Shown here: positions 1 to 8,126 of the stretch, piece after piece | How positions within the stretch are numbered: the stretch's first letter is position 1 | Layout of the letters: every line of letters begins with the position of its first letter | Assembly: GCA_016222925.1 (NCBI GenBank) | Contig: JACRQB010000087.1 | Coordinates: 1 to 45,155, forward strand | DNA length: 45,155 nt | Direction: 5' to 3' | Source of the DNA: Nitrospirota bacterium | Lineage (GTDB): Bacteria > Nitrospirota > Nitrospiria > Nitrospirales > Nitrospiraceae | Notes under the pieces: model-generated | Seen by the model: only the letters and a program-made list of their open reading frames with translations | The model's database searches: none | What the model was told of the DNA's origin: nothing | Translations under genes and position numbers: made by a program

Positions 1-914
1 GGGGATTCGGTCGATCACCTGCTGAAGAGTTCGGATATCGCGATGTATCATGCCAAGGAACAAGGGTGGAATAACTTTCAGTTCTATTCCGCAACCATGA
101 ATGTGTTGGCTGCGGAGCGGCTTGAGATGGAAAATGAATTGTGGAAGGCGTTGGAACGTCACGAGCTGATCGTGTATTGCCAGCCGCAAGTGGATATCCG
201 AAGCAACCGAATTGTGGGGGCAGAAGCCTTAGTCCGATAGCGGCACCCTCATCGCGGAATGCTGTTGCTCGCCGCATTTCTTCCTGTGGCGATTGAGACA
301 GGGATGATTCGCAAGCTGGATGAAGAAGTGCTGCTTATGGCGTGTCGGCAAAATAAAGTGTGGCAGGATGCGGGGTACGCTCCCATCCGGGTGTCGGTAA
401 ATGTCTCCAATTCATTTTTTCATGGAGCTTCCTTGCCGAACGCAATTGCAAAAGCCTTGCAGGACGTCCAGCTCAACCCGAAATATCTTGAATTGGAATT
501 GACGGAATCAATTACGATGCGACATGTAGATACCTCCATCGCCATGCTGCAGGAGCTCAGAGCCATGGGCGTTCGGTTGTCGATCGATGATTTTGGGACC
601 TGGGTATTCGTTGCTGAGCCATCTGCAGCGATTCCCCTTGGACATGCTCAAGATCGACCAATCGTTTGCCAGAGACGTCACACGGAACTCAGCCAATGCA
701 TCCAATTACTCGCGCAATTATCTCTCTTGCCCACAGTATGAACTTCTGCGCGCTGGCGGAGGGGGTGGAAACAGACGAACAAGTGGACCTGCTTCGTCAA
801 CAAGGGTGCGATCAAGTCCAGGGGTATTTATTTGGTCGGCCAATGCCTGGAGAGAAATTTGTAGAACTGTTCGTGCGAGGCACCTCTCTATGGCACAAGA
901 GACGTGCGGCCTAG
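1..914 (+). pseudogene. Decayed GGDEF-EAL (c-di-GMP turnover) gene, 5' end outside window
   Basis: Frame 1 opens with the tail of a GGDEF domain (SSDIAMYHAKEQG) and runs into an EAL phosphodiesterase domain with its GAEALVR signature. Three lesions break it. A TAG at 238-240 sits where the family has Trp (LVR-W-RHPH). A one-base insertion near 604 follows the SIDDFGT motif, and the frame then continues as GYSLLSHLQRFPLDMLKIDQSF. A second one-base insertion near 706 is followed by ITRAIISLAHSMN and a normal EAL C-terminus (ALAEGVETDEQVDLLRQQGC, GYLFGRPMP) ending at 914. Restoring these three sites gives a complete EAL domain, so decay is recent or partly due to sequencing error. An intact version would hydrolyse c-di-GMP. 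The PilZ gene just downstream could be a former partner (inference). Confidence 0.88.
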
Positions 915-982
915 GGGGTGAGAAGCACAGCGGCGGAATGGCTGCCAATCAGCAATAGAAAGGGCTAGCAACGCACAAGCTT

Positions 983-1345
983 ATGATGAGACCCATGGAA
1001 CAACGAAAGGATGCTCGGTTTCCCGTTCAATTTCGGAGTTCATTCAGCTCAGCCAATCTCGTCTCAGGCGAAGGCTCGCTGAGGGATTTGTCCATTCGAG
1101 GCTGCCGTGTATTCAGTTCCATCGAAGTGAAGCCAGGGACGGCTCTTCTGTTACGGGTCCAGGCTTTCACTGACCAATCTCCTATCCAGATTTCCCAGGC
1201 CATTGTCCGGTGGTGTCGAGCCAGCAGCTTCGGCTGTGAATTTGTGAGCCTCAGCCCTGATGAATGGGCCAGGCTCCACTATCTGATTAAGGATTTGGAA
1301 AAAGAACCCTTCGAACGACAGCAAGAAGACACCGAAGCCGTATGA
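983..1345 (+). CDS. PilZ domain c-di-GMP receptor protein
   Basis: A 120-residue single-domain protein. It carries the two PilZ ligand motifs: RxxxR as R8-K-D-A-R12 near the N-terminus and DxSxxG as D35-L-S-I-R-G40, followed by the usual beta-barrel pattern (GTALLLRVQ, IVRWCR, FGCEFVSLS). PilZ domains bind c-di-GMP and pass the signal to motility, polysaccharide or secretion targets; the target here is unknown. No membrane segment or second domain is present. The ATG at 983 is followed at once by ATG 986 and later by ATG 995 (MEQRKD), and no good ribosome site separates them, so the start is uncertain by a few residues. It lies 68 bases after the broken EAL gene on the same strand. Confidence 0.88.
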   Translation: MMRPMEQRKDARFPVQFRSSFSSANLVSGEGSLRDLSIRGCRVFSSIEVKPGTALLLRVQAFTDQSPIQISQAIVRWCRASSFGCEFVSLSPDEWARLHYLIKDLEKEPFERQQEDTEAV

Positions 1346-1505
1346 CCTTCCGATTCCGCCTCCGCCGTTAGTCAACCAACCAGATGCGGGTAAAAGAAAC
1401 TCGAGAGATGCTCGTAGGCTTCCGATCTCTGACGGGAACTTGTCGGAAAGACCGGATCGACGCCGTGTGACATCTATCGCAGCTTGCTAGCCAGTTTTGA
1501 TGGAA

Positions 1506-1526
1506 CGCCGATGCTTTCATTCGGCG
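1506..1526 (+). terminator. Weak hairpin downstream of PilZ gene
   Basis: Arms CGCCGA and TCGGCG pair perfectly around a nine-base loop, but no T-run follows, so termination is doubtful. The rest of 1346-1600 shows no convincing gene. Confidence 0.25.
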
Positions 1527-1639
1527 ATTCATTAATCGGAAATGAAAAAGAATCCGGGATCCTATGTATTACAGCCTCTTGTTATCCACTGAAAGGTGAT
1601 TCTTGCCATGATGATGTGTGATTCTTATCGGATGAGCCG

Positions 1640-2395
1640 AGGTGTCCCGGCTCACGCACGATCTCGCCGAAGCGCGCCCAGGAGACCGCACGGCTGGAAG
1701 GGGCGATCAAGGCCACGCATGTGCGCACCCGCAAGACCTATGGACCGGAGCGCCTCCAGGCTTGTATGTCGACGGGTTCCCATCCGAGGTTGGGCGCATC
1801 AAGCGGCCAGGCTAAAACTGGGCCTGCGCTGTCAGTCGGTGCGTCGGTTCACGACGACCACAGATTCGACGCATCGACCGCCCGTGGCGGACAATCTCCT
1901 GGCCCAGATGTTCACCGTGACGCGCCCGAATGAGATGTGGGGCACCGACATCACATCTATCGCCATGGTGGAAGGAGGGGGGTAATTGGTGGGGATCAAA
2001 GATCTGTCTACGTGTGAGGTGGTCGGACCTGCGATGGGAACTCGGATGACGACGGACTTGGTGAGTCACGTCTTGGTGAAAGCAGTGTGCGCGAAACGCC
2101 CGGGCTTGATCCACCACGCCGATCGCGGGTCCCAATATTGTACCCAGCCTATCAAACGCAGTTGCGGTGGTTCGGCCTGACCCCGTCCATGAGTCGGAAG
2201 GGCCCCTGCGATGACAACGCGCCGAAGGAGGGCTTCCGGGGAACACTCAAGAATGAGCTGGTACAACATCGGTGTGATGAAACGCGGGAGCAGGCCCGGC
2301 AGGAGATCACGGAGTACATCGAGATCTGTTATGCCCGTCAGCGTCGGCATTCCCGACATGGGAATTGCTCGCCCGCCGTATTTGCCCAGCAGTAG
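1640..2395 (+). mobile_element. Decayed IS3-family transposase (OrfB) remnant
   Basis: Pieces of an IS3-type OrfB lie in several frames. Around 1640-1760 the frames give ETARLEGAIKATHVRTRKTYGPERLQ. Then come RRFTTTTDS-H and the integrase core: WGTDITSI (first Asp), HHADRGSQYC (second Asp), and NAPKEGFRGTLKNEL (normally APMESFWGTLKNEL, final Glu retained), ending with RQRRHSRHGNCSPAVFAQQ. Lesions include frame changes between about 1700 and 1830, an in-frame TAA at 1983-1985, and a frameshift near 2140. No OrfA, no clear terminal inverted repeats and no target duplication were found, so the left end is lost. The element is dead. The family excises and inserts by a DDE copy-out mechanism when intact. 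Confidence 0.85.
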
Positions 2396-2557
2396 GCCTG
2401 TGAACAGTCGGCGGCCTGAGGTTGCGGTCAAGGCGTCCACTCTTGGCGACCGAGGTCATTCACAGCGAGACCGGTTTGCTTGGTCAGCAACTATTGGTTA
2501 TTACCTGTCTCGGCAGCGATGCTCATTCCTTGCCTGTCATTGATTCTACACCGACCA

Positions 2558-3973
2558 CTATGCGGCTTTTTCCATTCGACCTTTCGCCACTTGGCCCAGG
2601 ATATCGAGTGCCGCGATACGGTAGGCCTCGGCATAGGTCGGAAAGTTAAAGATATTGTCGATAAACGATTCGACTGTTGCGGAGCCCTGAAGAGCTAATT
2701 GCCCCAGGTGGACCAGTTCCGTGGCGGAATCCCCAACAACCTGTACCCCGAGTAGCCGCTCGCCCTCAGGATCAGCCACCATCTTAAGGAGGCCGTAGCC
2801 GGCTCCCGATATCTGTGCACGCGCGATTTCCTCAAACTTCGCCCGTCCGATCAACGGGTCTTTGTATCGCTCACGTGCGCTCTTCTCATCAAGGCCGATA
2901 CTGGCCATTTCAGGAATCGTATAGATGCCAAGCGGAATCGTTGACGCTGCATCACCGATTGGGAGGTCCAGGGCGTGACGGACCGCACGTCGACCCTGTT
3001 CCATGGCTTTGGATGCGAGCGCGGGACCGCTGGCCATATCGCCGACTGCGTAAATGTGATCAATGTTGGTCTGACAATATTGATTGATGGGAATCAGTCC
3101 CTTATCCGACACCGTGATATCAGCTGCAGAGAGCGCTAAATCTTCAATGTTGGCTTGTCGCCCAAGGGCGACGAGCATTTTCTCACTCTTGATCACGGTG
3201 CCATCCTGCAAGGTTGTGACCACATGTGCGACATTGTCCCACCGCACGTCTGCAATCTGGCACCCACCCAAGTAGCGACCTCCGTGATGCTCAAGACCTT
3301 GCACAAACTGTTCAACCAGTTCTCGATCCATGAACTGGAGCGGATAGGGGGCACGGTCGATCAGAGTGACCTCGACTCCAAGCAGGGCGAAGATGGATGC
3401 ATACTCGCAACCGATGACCCCACCACCGATGACCATCAGCGATTGCGGTAGGTACATCATGGAGAGGAGTGAGTCGCTGTCGAGGATATGTTCATGGTCG
3501 ACGGGAATCTCTTTTGGATTTCTGGGGCGTGATCCTGTGGCGACAACGATGGTCTTGGCCGTGAGTTGTTGACGCGCGCCATCGACGGTTTGCATTTCGA
3601 CGAGATGTTCATTGAGAAAGTGTGCACGGCCATGCAGCAGGGAGATGCCGTTGCGTCGAAGTTGCCGGCTCATGAAGGAATCATGGGCCTGAACGACCTG
3701 TTCGAGTCGGCTCATGAGGGTGGCAATGTGCGTACCTGGTTTAAGGTTGAATTGGAACGCTTCACCGGCCCGCTTGAGTCGATCGAGATGGAGGGCGCTT
3801 TCTCGTAAGGTTTTACTCGGAATGGTTCCACGATAGACGCAGCTGCCTCCAATCCCGCGTTCCCGTTCAATGAGGGCAACCCGTTTACCGGCCTTGGCGC
3901 CCTGGACCGCCGCTTTTTGTCCCGCTGGGCCTGCTCCGATCACAATGATGTCATACGTGCTTGGTGTGCTCAT
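2558..3973 (-). CDS. sthA: Soluble pyridine nucleotide transhydrogenase (SthA type)
   Basis: A 471-residue flavoprotein of the dihydrolipoamide dehydrogenase fold, the usual length. It has the FAD site GAGPAG (13-18), the NAD(P) site GGGVIGCEYAS, the second FAD motif IYAVGDMASGPALAS and a full C-terminal dimerisation domain (IPTGIYTIPE-like, FNFPTYAEAYRIAAL). The redox motif reads GGSCVYRGTIPSK: only one Cys (C45), with Thr at the position of the second. That single-Cys pattern is typical of SthA/UdhA and argues against lipoamide dehydrogenase. SthA equilibrates NADPH + NAD+ with NADP+ + NADH in the cytosol. Its ATG overlaps the stop of the upstream HDOD gene by four bases, so the two are co-transcribed and probably translationally coupled. 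Confidence 0.88.
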   Translation of the reverse strand: MSTPSTYDIIVIGAGPAGQKAAVQGAKAGKRVALIERERGIGGSCVYRGTIPSKTLRESALHLDRLKRAGEAFQFNLKPGTHIATLMSRLEQVVQAHDSFMSRQLRRNGISLLHGRAHFLNEHLVEMQTVDGARQQLTAKTIVVATGSRPRNPKEIPVDHEHILDSDSLLSMMYLPQSLMVIGGGVIGCEYASIFALLGVEVTLIDRAPYPLQFMDRELVEQFVQGLEHHGGRYLGGCQIADVRWDNVAHVVTTLQDGTVIKSEKMLVALGRQANIEDLALSAADITVSDKGLIPINQYCQTNIDHIYAVGDMASGPALASKAMEQGRRAVRHALDLPIGDAASTIPLGIYTIPEMASIGLDEKSARERYKDPLIGRAKFEEIARAQISGAGYGLLKMVADPEGERLLGVQVVGDSATELVHLGQLALQGSATVESFIDNIFNFPTYAEAYRIAALDILGQVAKGRMEKAA

Positions 3974-4833
3974 AGGTTCATCGCATTCACAATGGTTATC
4001 ACCTGGTCTTTTGTCAGCAGGAGTGTATCGATGTCTTGAGGGTACAGGTTGAGTTCTGCAAAAACGGAATGATCGCGAAGGGTGTCCTCCGGCATTTCGT
4101 CAGGTGTCAGAAGATGACTGGCTAATCGATCGGCCACACAGGTCAGCAGGCACTCCTGCCTGAATTCTGTCGCATGGTCGTAGTCTCCGTAGTATTGGAT
4201 GGCCACTGCGACTTGTTTCGGGAGACCCCATTTATCGGCGATCAGGGCCCCCACTTCGGTGTGATAGCCGGCTATCCATCCAGCCAAGACGGGTTTCTCA
4301 AGAGCGATGCGCTGTTGACTCGCGAGTGTCGTCGCAGTCCGCAAGACGACGGGTTTTCCGATGGCGTGCAAGAGACCGCAGAGGTAGGCACTTTCGACGT
4401 TGACTCGCCTCATGCGCGCGACTTCCTTGGCGAAGGCTCCGCTTGCCAAGGAGTGGCGCCACAGTTGTTTTACATCGTCTTCGTATCCTGGTACTTTGAA
4501 GGCGCCGGTTTTCAGGGATGCGGTAAAGGCGATTTCGGACAGCAAGGTAATGCCCAACATGGCCACAGCGTGCTGGAGCGAAACAACTGGACTCCGGGGC
4601 ATGTAGGCCGGCGAGTTGGCAATCCGGAGGACGTGTGCGGCGAGCGCTTGGTCTTGATGAATCAACGCTGAGAGCTTGGCCGCATCGGCAGACGGATCCG
4701 ATGCCAGGGCCATCACCTGGCTGGCGGCCTGCGGCAATAACGGAAGTTCGACATCACCGGCTTTGATTTTCTGAACCAAGGCCTGTTCGAGCTGCTCAAG
4801 TTGACTCGCGGCCGGCTGGGTTTCAGAAGGCAT
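3970..4833 (-). CDS. HDOD domain signalling protein
   Basis: About 287 residues and almost entirely an HDOD domain: LPLLPQAASQVMALASDPSADAAKLSALIHQDQALAAHVLRIANS is the classic opening, followed by the HAVAMLG helix and a HAIGK motif. HDOD proteins resemble HD phosphohydrolases but usually lack the metal ligands and act as regulatory scaffolds in chemotaxis, c-di-GMP and cell-cycle signalling. No second domain is present. I place the start at the ATG ending at 4833 because GAGGAG lies seven bases upstream; a TTG five codons earlier is less likely. The link with sthA (four-base overlap) is unexplained. Confidence 0.85.
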   Translation of the reverse strand: MPSETQPAASQLEQLEQALVQKIKAGDVELPLLPQAASQVMALASDPSADAAKLSALIHQDQALAAHVLRIANSPAYMPRSPVVSLQHAVAMLGITLLSEIAFTASLKTGAFKVPGYEDDVKQLWRHSLASGAFAKEVARMRRVNVESAYLCGLLHAIGKPVVLRTATTLASQQRIALEKPVLAGWIAGYHTEVGALIADKWGLPKQVAVAIQYYGDYDHATEFRQECLLTCVADRLASHLLTPDEMPEDTLRDHSVFAELNLYPQDIDTLLLTKDQVITIVNAMNL

Positions 4834-4933
4834 AGAGGGGCTCCTCAATGAGGACTATTTACCGATGACCGTCCCTTTGTCGGTTGCTTCCAGAGGAAAG
4901 TTGAGTGGTGGTGACTTGGAAATGGTCGCCGAC

Positions 4934-4947
4934 TAGACATTTGTCTA
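4934..4947. promoter_or_regulatory. 14-bp palindrome upstream of the coiled-coil protein gene
   Basis: TAGACA-TT-TGTCTA is a perfect inverted repeat fifteen bases before the ATG at 4963, in the divergent gap between the HDOD and coiled-coil genes. It could be an operator for a dimeric repressor; no factor is identified. Confidence 0.35.
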
Positions 4948-4962
4948 TTTCGAGAGGGGATA

Positions 4963-5400
4963 ATGTATCAATATTCATTCATGATGGGGGTGCTATGGGT
5001 GGCAATGGCCGGATTAGTCGTCCCGCAGGACGTCGCCGCTGAGTCAAAGGCTGGGACCGAGAAGATCGTCAAAGAGGCCCGCGAGACGATCGAGGCGACC
5101 AAGGAGTATACCGTTCAGCAAAAGGAGGCGATTGAGCGGAAAGCGCATGACGAGTTGGCGGCGCTTCAACGGCAAATCGTCGAACTGCGTGGGAAGGTGA
5201 CAAAAGCGTCTGAAGCGACACGAGCTGAGTTACAGAAGTCACTGAATGAGCTAGAGAAGAAGAAAGATGGTGCCAAAGAGCGGTTGGACGAATTGAAGGG
5301 CGCCACGGATGCCAAATGGCATGAAGTGCAGGAGGGGATGACGACGGCTCTGAACGAACTCAAGCAGTCATATCAGAAACTGCTGTCCCATCTCCCATAA
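4963..5400 (+). CDS. Secreted coiled-coil protein of unknown function
   Basis: A 145-residue protein with a short hydrophobic N-terminus (FMMGVLWVAMAGLVV, residues about 6-20) and a likely signal-peptidase site after VAAES. The rest is charged, helical heptad sequence rich in Lys, Glu and Ala (for example VTKASEATRAELQKSLNELE), with no Cys and no recognisable catalytic motif. It resembles small periplasmic apolipoprotein-like or LEA-like coiled-coil proteins only in composition. A purine-rich AGAGGGG lies close before the ATG. I cannot name a function. The cupin gene follows within 40 bases and may share its transcript. Confidence 0.7.
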   Translation: MYQYSFMMGVLWVAMAGLVVPQDVAAESKAGTEKIVKEARETIEATKEYTVQQKEAIERKAHDELAALQRQIVELRGKVTKASEATRAELQKSLNELEKKKDGAKERLDELKGATDAKWHEVQEGMTTALNELKQSYQKLLSHLP

Positions 5401-5435
5401 ATAGCGTTGACGTGTTCAATCATGGAGTCTTGAGG

Positions 5436-5756
5436 ATGAAGGTGATTACACTCGCCGACTATCAACAGTTCAGCAGTGACAAGATGAAGAAGAATAACCT
5501 GTTTCAAACGGAGCGGTTCTTCTGTGACATCTATGGCTTAGAGCCTGGTCAGGAGCAAAAAGGACATGTTCATGGCCATCAGGATAAGGTGTATATCGTG
5601 CTCGAGGGGCAAGGGACGTTTCAGGTCGGCACCGAGCAGCAAGTACTCGAAGCGGGGCAGGGCACGATGGCTTCAGCTGGGCAAGCGCACGGTGTGAAGA
5701 ATCATACAAGCGGGCGTCTTAGCGTACTGGTCTTTGTCGCACCGAATCCATCTTGA
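5436..5756 (+). CDS. Small single-domain cupin protein
   Basis: A 106-residue cupin barrel. The first metal motif reads GHVHGHQDKVYIVLEGQGTFQVG, supplying two to three His ligands. The second motif is GQGTMASAGQAHGVKN, supplying the last His, with Ala where the family usually has Pro. Such stand-alone cupins bind a divalent metal and act as small isomerases, dioxygenases or sensors; the substrate cannot be told. I chose the ATG at 5436 because GGAG lies eight bases upstream, over the upstream start that gives eight extra residues. It probably forms an operon with the preceding coiled-coil gene and ends before a long hairpin. Confidence 0.8.
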   Translation: MKVITLADYQQFSSDKMKKNNLFQTERFFCDIYGLEPGQEQKGHVHGHQDKVYIVLEGQGTFQVGTEQQVLEAGQGTMASAGQAHGVKNHTSGRLSVLVFVAPNPS

Positions 5757-5780
5757 TAGATCCAGGGGATTGTTGTTTGC

Positions 5781-5833
5781 CCGACAGACGAAGGGGAGAA
5801 GCGGTCTCCCGCGTTCTCCCCTTCGTCTGTCGG
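5781..5833. terminator. Long perfect hairpin between convergent genes
   Basis: A 20-base arm (5781-5800) is exactly complementary to 5814-5833. The 13-base loop holds an extra GCGG/CCGC pairing. It sits between the cupin gene (plus) and the cytochrome remnant (minus), where a bidirectional terminator is expected. No strong T-run follows on either side. Confidence 0.65.
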
Positions 5834-5848
5834 ATCAGAATCGGATGA

Positions 5849-6160
5849 TTATGGCTCGTAGTCCGAATGCTCAGACGGCTTCCCGTCGTGCGAGTACATG
5901 TGCTGATAGGCGATGACCTGCCAAATCTGCTGTTCTGACAACAGTCTCTTCCAGGCCTTTATCTTCGGTTTCGAGACCCCTTCCGATACACACCAGAACC
6001 AATAGCTGTCCGAGTACCGCGTCGTATTCTTCGGGTCCCGGAGGTCGCGTGCACCCTTCTTGACCGGCTTGCCGTTCTTGCGGTGGCAACTGGCACAGGT
6101 GATGTCTGTATTGAACTCACCGCGATAAATCTTGGTCGCTTGTTCTGGAAGACCGGTTAC
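5849..6160 (-). pseudogene. Cytochrome c fragment lacking its 5' end
   Basis: Read on the minus strand, an open frame of 103 codons holds a class I cytochrome c: a heme site CASCH preceded by IYRGEFNTDIT, then GKPVKKGARDL, SYWFWCVSEG and a C-terminal helix LLSEQQIWQVIAYQHM ending with a TAA at 5849-5851. There is no usable start codon. An in-frame TAA (6161-6163) lies immediately upstream, and the signal peptide that a c-type cytochrome needs is absent. The usual axial Met near the C-terminal helix (expected in a KMKAW-like context) reads KIKAW, from ATA. The frame begins inside the last codons of the transketolase gene, as if a deletion had joined the two genes. I treat it as a remnant. An alternative is a frameshift in a once-fused reading frame, which I consider less likely. 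Confidence 0.72.
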
Positions 6161-7950
6161 TTAATGATCTGCTTAGTTGCCTCGACAATGGATCGCACGC
6201 CGATCCCGTAGTGATCCACGAGCTCTTCGGGTTTTCCGCTGTGGGGGATCTCTCGAACCGCAAGCTTATGCACGGCGATGCCTTCGGTGCTCACCGCGCT
6301 GAGGACCGCATCACCAAGGCCTCCGTGGGCATAGTGATCTTCTACCGTCAGGATTCGGTGTTGAGTCGCGCGTCCACTCTCCACCAAGGTTGTCCGGTCG
6401 ATGGGCGCGATACTATAGAGATCGATCACACGGACGGCGATCCCAGCCGCTTTAAGCTGGTCATGGGCTTTCAAAGCTTCAAACAGCGTGACGCCTGCGG
6501 CCACAATAGTGAGGACATCTGATGTGCTCTCCCGGATGATTTTGCTGCCGCCGATGTGGAATCGTTCATCCTGTCCATAAATTACCGGGGTCTTCGGTCT
6601 TCCCGCACGGACATAGACCATCCCTTTGTGCTGCGCGGCGGCTTCGAGCAAGCGATAGGTCGAGTTGCCATCCGAGGGATAGAGCACGGTCACGCCGACA
6701 TGCGTGCCGACGAGTTTGATATTTGAGCCGCTGATGGCGGCCATGCGAATGAAATCGTACGCACGGCTTAAAAAGCAGGCAAAGGTGGCGGCAAAAGGGA
6801 TCTTGCCGCACGCAGCCAGACCGGCAGCGGCTCCGACCATGTTCTGTTCTGCAATGAAATTCTCGAAAAACCGATTGGGGAATTTCTTGCCGAACTTGTC
6901 CGTATAGGTCGAGTTTTTGACGTCGGCATCCAACGCAACGATCAGGGGGTTGACCGATCCTAAGGCTTCCAGTGCTGCACCAAAGGCCTCACGGGTGGCG
7001 ACAGAATCGCCGATCTTGTAAGGCGGTGGCGGGATCGTGCCGATGGTGACGGGAGCGGCGCTTGGAGCGGAAGGCGTGTGGATCTGAACGGCGGCACCGT
7101 TCGGGCTCAATTGTTTGGTGAGCTCGTCGATCGCCTTCTGCATCTCGTCGCCTTTCTTGAGCGGCTTACCGTGCCAGTCTGCTTTGTCTTCAATGAACGA
7201 AATGCCCTTGCCCTTGTATGTTTGGGCGAGTAACACGGTGGGCCGTCCTTTGGTGCGAGCGGCCTCATCGAAGGCCTTGAGGAGCGCTGAGAGATCATGG
7301 CCATTGACGACAATCGCATGCCAACCGAATCCGGCCCAGCGGGAACGGTAGGCGTCCATATCGTGTTGCAACATCGTGGGATCGCTCTGGCCAAGCCGAT
7401 TGATATCGACAATGGCGCAGAGATTATCTAACCCGTGCTGCCGTCCGACCTCGGCTGCTTCCCACACCGAGCCTTCGACCGATTCACCGTCGCCCATCAA
7501 CACATAGGTGCGGTGATCCAGCTTGTCGACGAACTTGGCATTCAATGCAATACCGACCCCAACCGAAAGTCCTTGCCCCAGTGAGCCGGTGGCCATATCA
7601 ACAAATGGTAAGCGAGGAGTGGGATGTCCTTCAAGGTCAGACGTTAAGGTGCGTAACTTTAAGAGATCGCTTGTCGGAAAGAGCCCGGCTTCAGCCCACG
7701 CGGCATAGAGTAATGGAGCCGCATGTCCTTTTGAGAGGATGAAGCGATCGCTGTTGAGTGCTTTCGGATTTTGAGGATCGTAGCGCATGACGGAGAAAAA
7801 CAAGGCAGCGACGATATCGGCAGCTGACGCACAGCTCGAAGGGTGGCCGCTGCCAGCCTCACTGGTGGCCCGCACACTGTTGATGCGGAGTTGGGTTGCC
7901 TTGTTGTGTAAGGCGTTGAGTAATTCAGGCAAAGCAGCTAAACCGGCCAT
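6157..7950 (-). CDS. tkt: Transketolase with an internal in-frame gap
   Basis: About 597 residues, colinear with two-domain transketolases. The TPP-binding part has GHP (35-37), KGHA (74-77) and GDG-x-N (GDGESVEG from 153, N184). The pyrimidine domain has FIAEQNMVGAAAG with the catalytic Glu. The enzyme moves two-carbon ketol units in the pentose phosphate and Calvin-type cycles. At residue 420 the sequence jumps from GTHVGV to TVLYPSDG. The family has about 25 more residues there, including GEDGP and the following Gln/His that bind substrate phosphate, so activity is doubtful. I start at the ATG ending at 7950, which has AAAGGA upstream. The longer open frame (to 8037) adds an unconserved leader. 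Downstream lies the cytochrome fragment. Confidence 0.85.
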   Translation of the reverse strand: MAGLAALPELLNALHNKATQLRINSVRATSEAGSGHPSSCASAADIVAALFFSVMRYDPQNPKALNSDRFILSKGHAAPLLYAAWAEAGLFPTSDLLKLRTLTSDLEGHPTPRLPFVDMATGSLGQGLSVGVGIALNAKFVDKLDHRTYVLMGDGESVEGSVWEAAEVGRQHGLDNLCAIVDINRLGQSDPTMLQHDMDAYRSRWAGFGWHAIVVNGHDLSALLKAFDEAARTKGRPTVLLAQTYKGKGISFIEDKADWHGKPLKKGDEMQKAIDELTKQLSPNGAAVQIHTPSAPSAAPVTIGTIPPPPYKIGDSVATREAFGAALEALGSVNPLIVALDADVKNSTYTDKFGKKFPNRFFENFIAEQNMVGAAAGLAACGKIPFAATFACFLSRAYDFIRMAAISGSNIKLVGTHVGVTVLYPSDGNSTYRLLEAAAQHKGMVYVRAGRPKTPVIYGQDERFHIGGSKIIRESTSDVLTIVAAGVTLFEALKAHDQLKAAGIAVRVIDLYSIAPIDRTTLVESGRATQHRILTVEDHYAHGGLGDAVLSAVSTEGIAVHKLAVREIPHSGKPEELVDHYGIGVRSIVEATKQIIK

Positions 7951-8065
7951 GGACGATCCTTTCAGGATAGAGATCACAACGCGCGTAGGTGTTGGTTGTA
8001 CGCTTCTGCAGAAGTCGCTAGGGCGTGAGGCTAACAAATCAGCGAGTAGAGGTCAATGAAGAGAT

Positions 8066-8095
8066 GCGCTCCCCTGGCAAGATCCAGGGGAGCGC
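8066..8095 (-). terminator. Perfect 12-bp hairpin between lipoprotein gene and transketolase
   Basis: Arms GCGCTCCCCTGG and CCAGGGGAGCGC enclose a six-base loop. On the minus strand it follows the FN3 lipoprotein stop and is followed by a weak pyrimidine stretch, so it probably ends that transcript before tkt. Confidence 0.65.
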
Positions 8096-8126
8096 TGAAG
8101 TAGTGATGACTCAGTGAGCGGTGTGT

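Noticed and set aside
2066..2440. Minus-strand open frames over the transposase remnant
   Set aside because: The plus strand carries the IS3 DDE motifs; the minus frames have none.
2558..3973. Dihydrolipoamide dehydrogenase instead of SthA
   Set aside because: Only one of the two redox cysteines is present (C45, then Thr50).
4174..4671. 165-codon open frame opposite the HDOD gene
   Set aside because: Shadow of the conserved HDOD reading frame.
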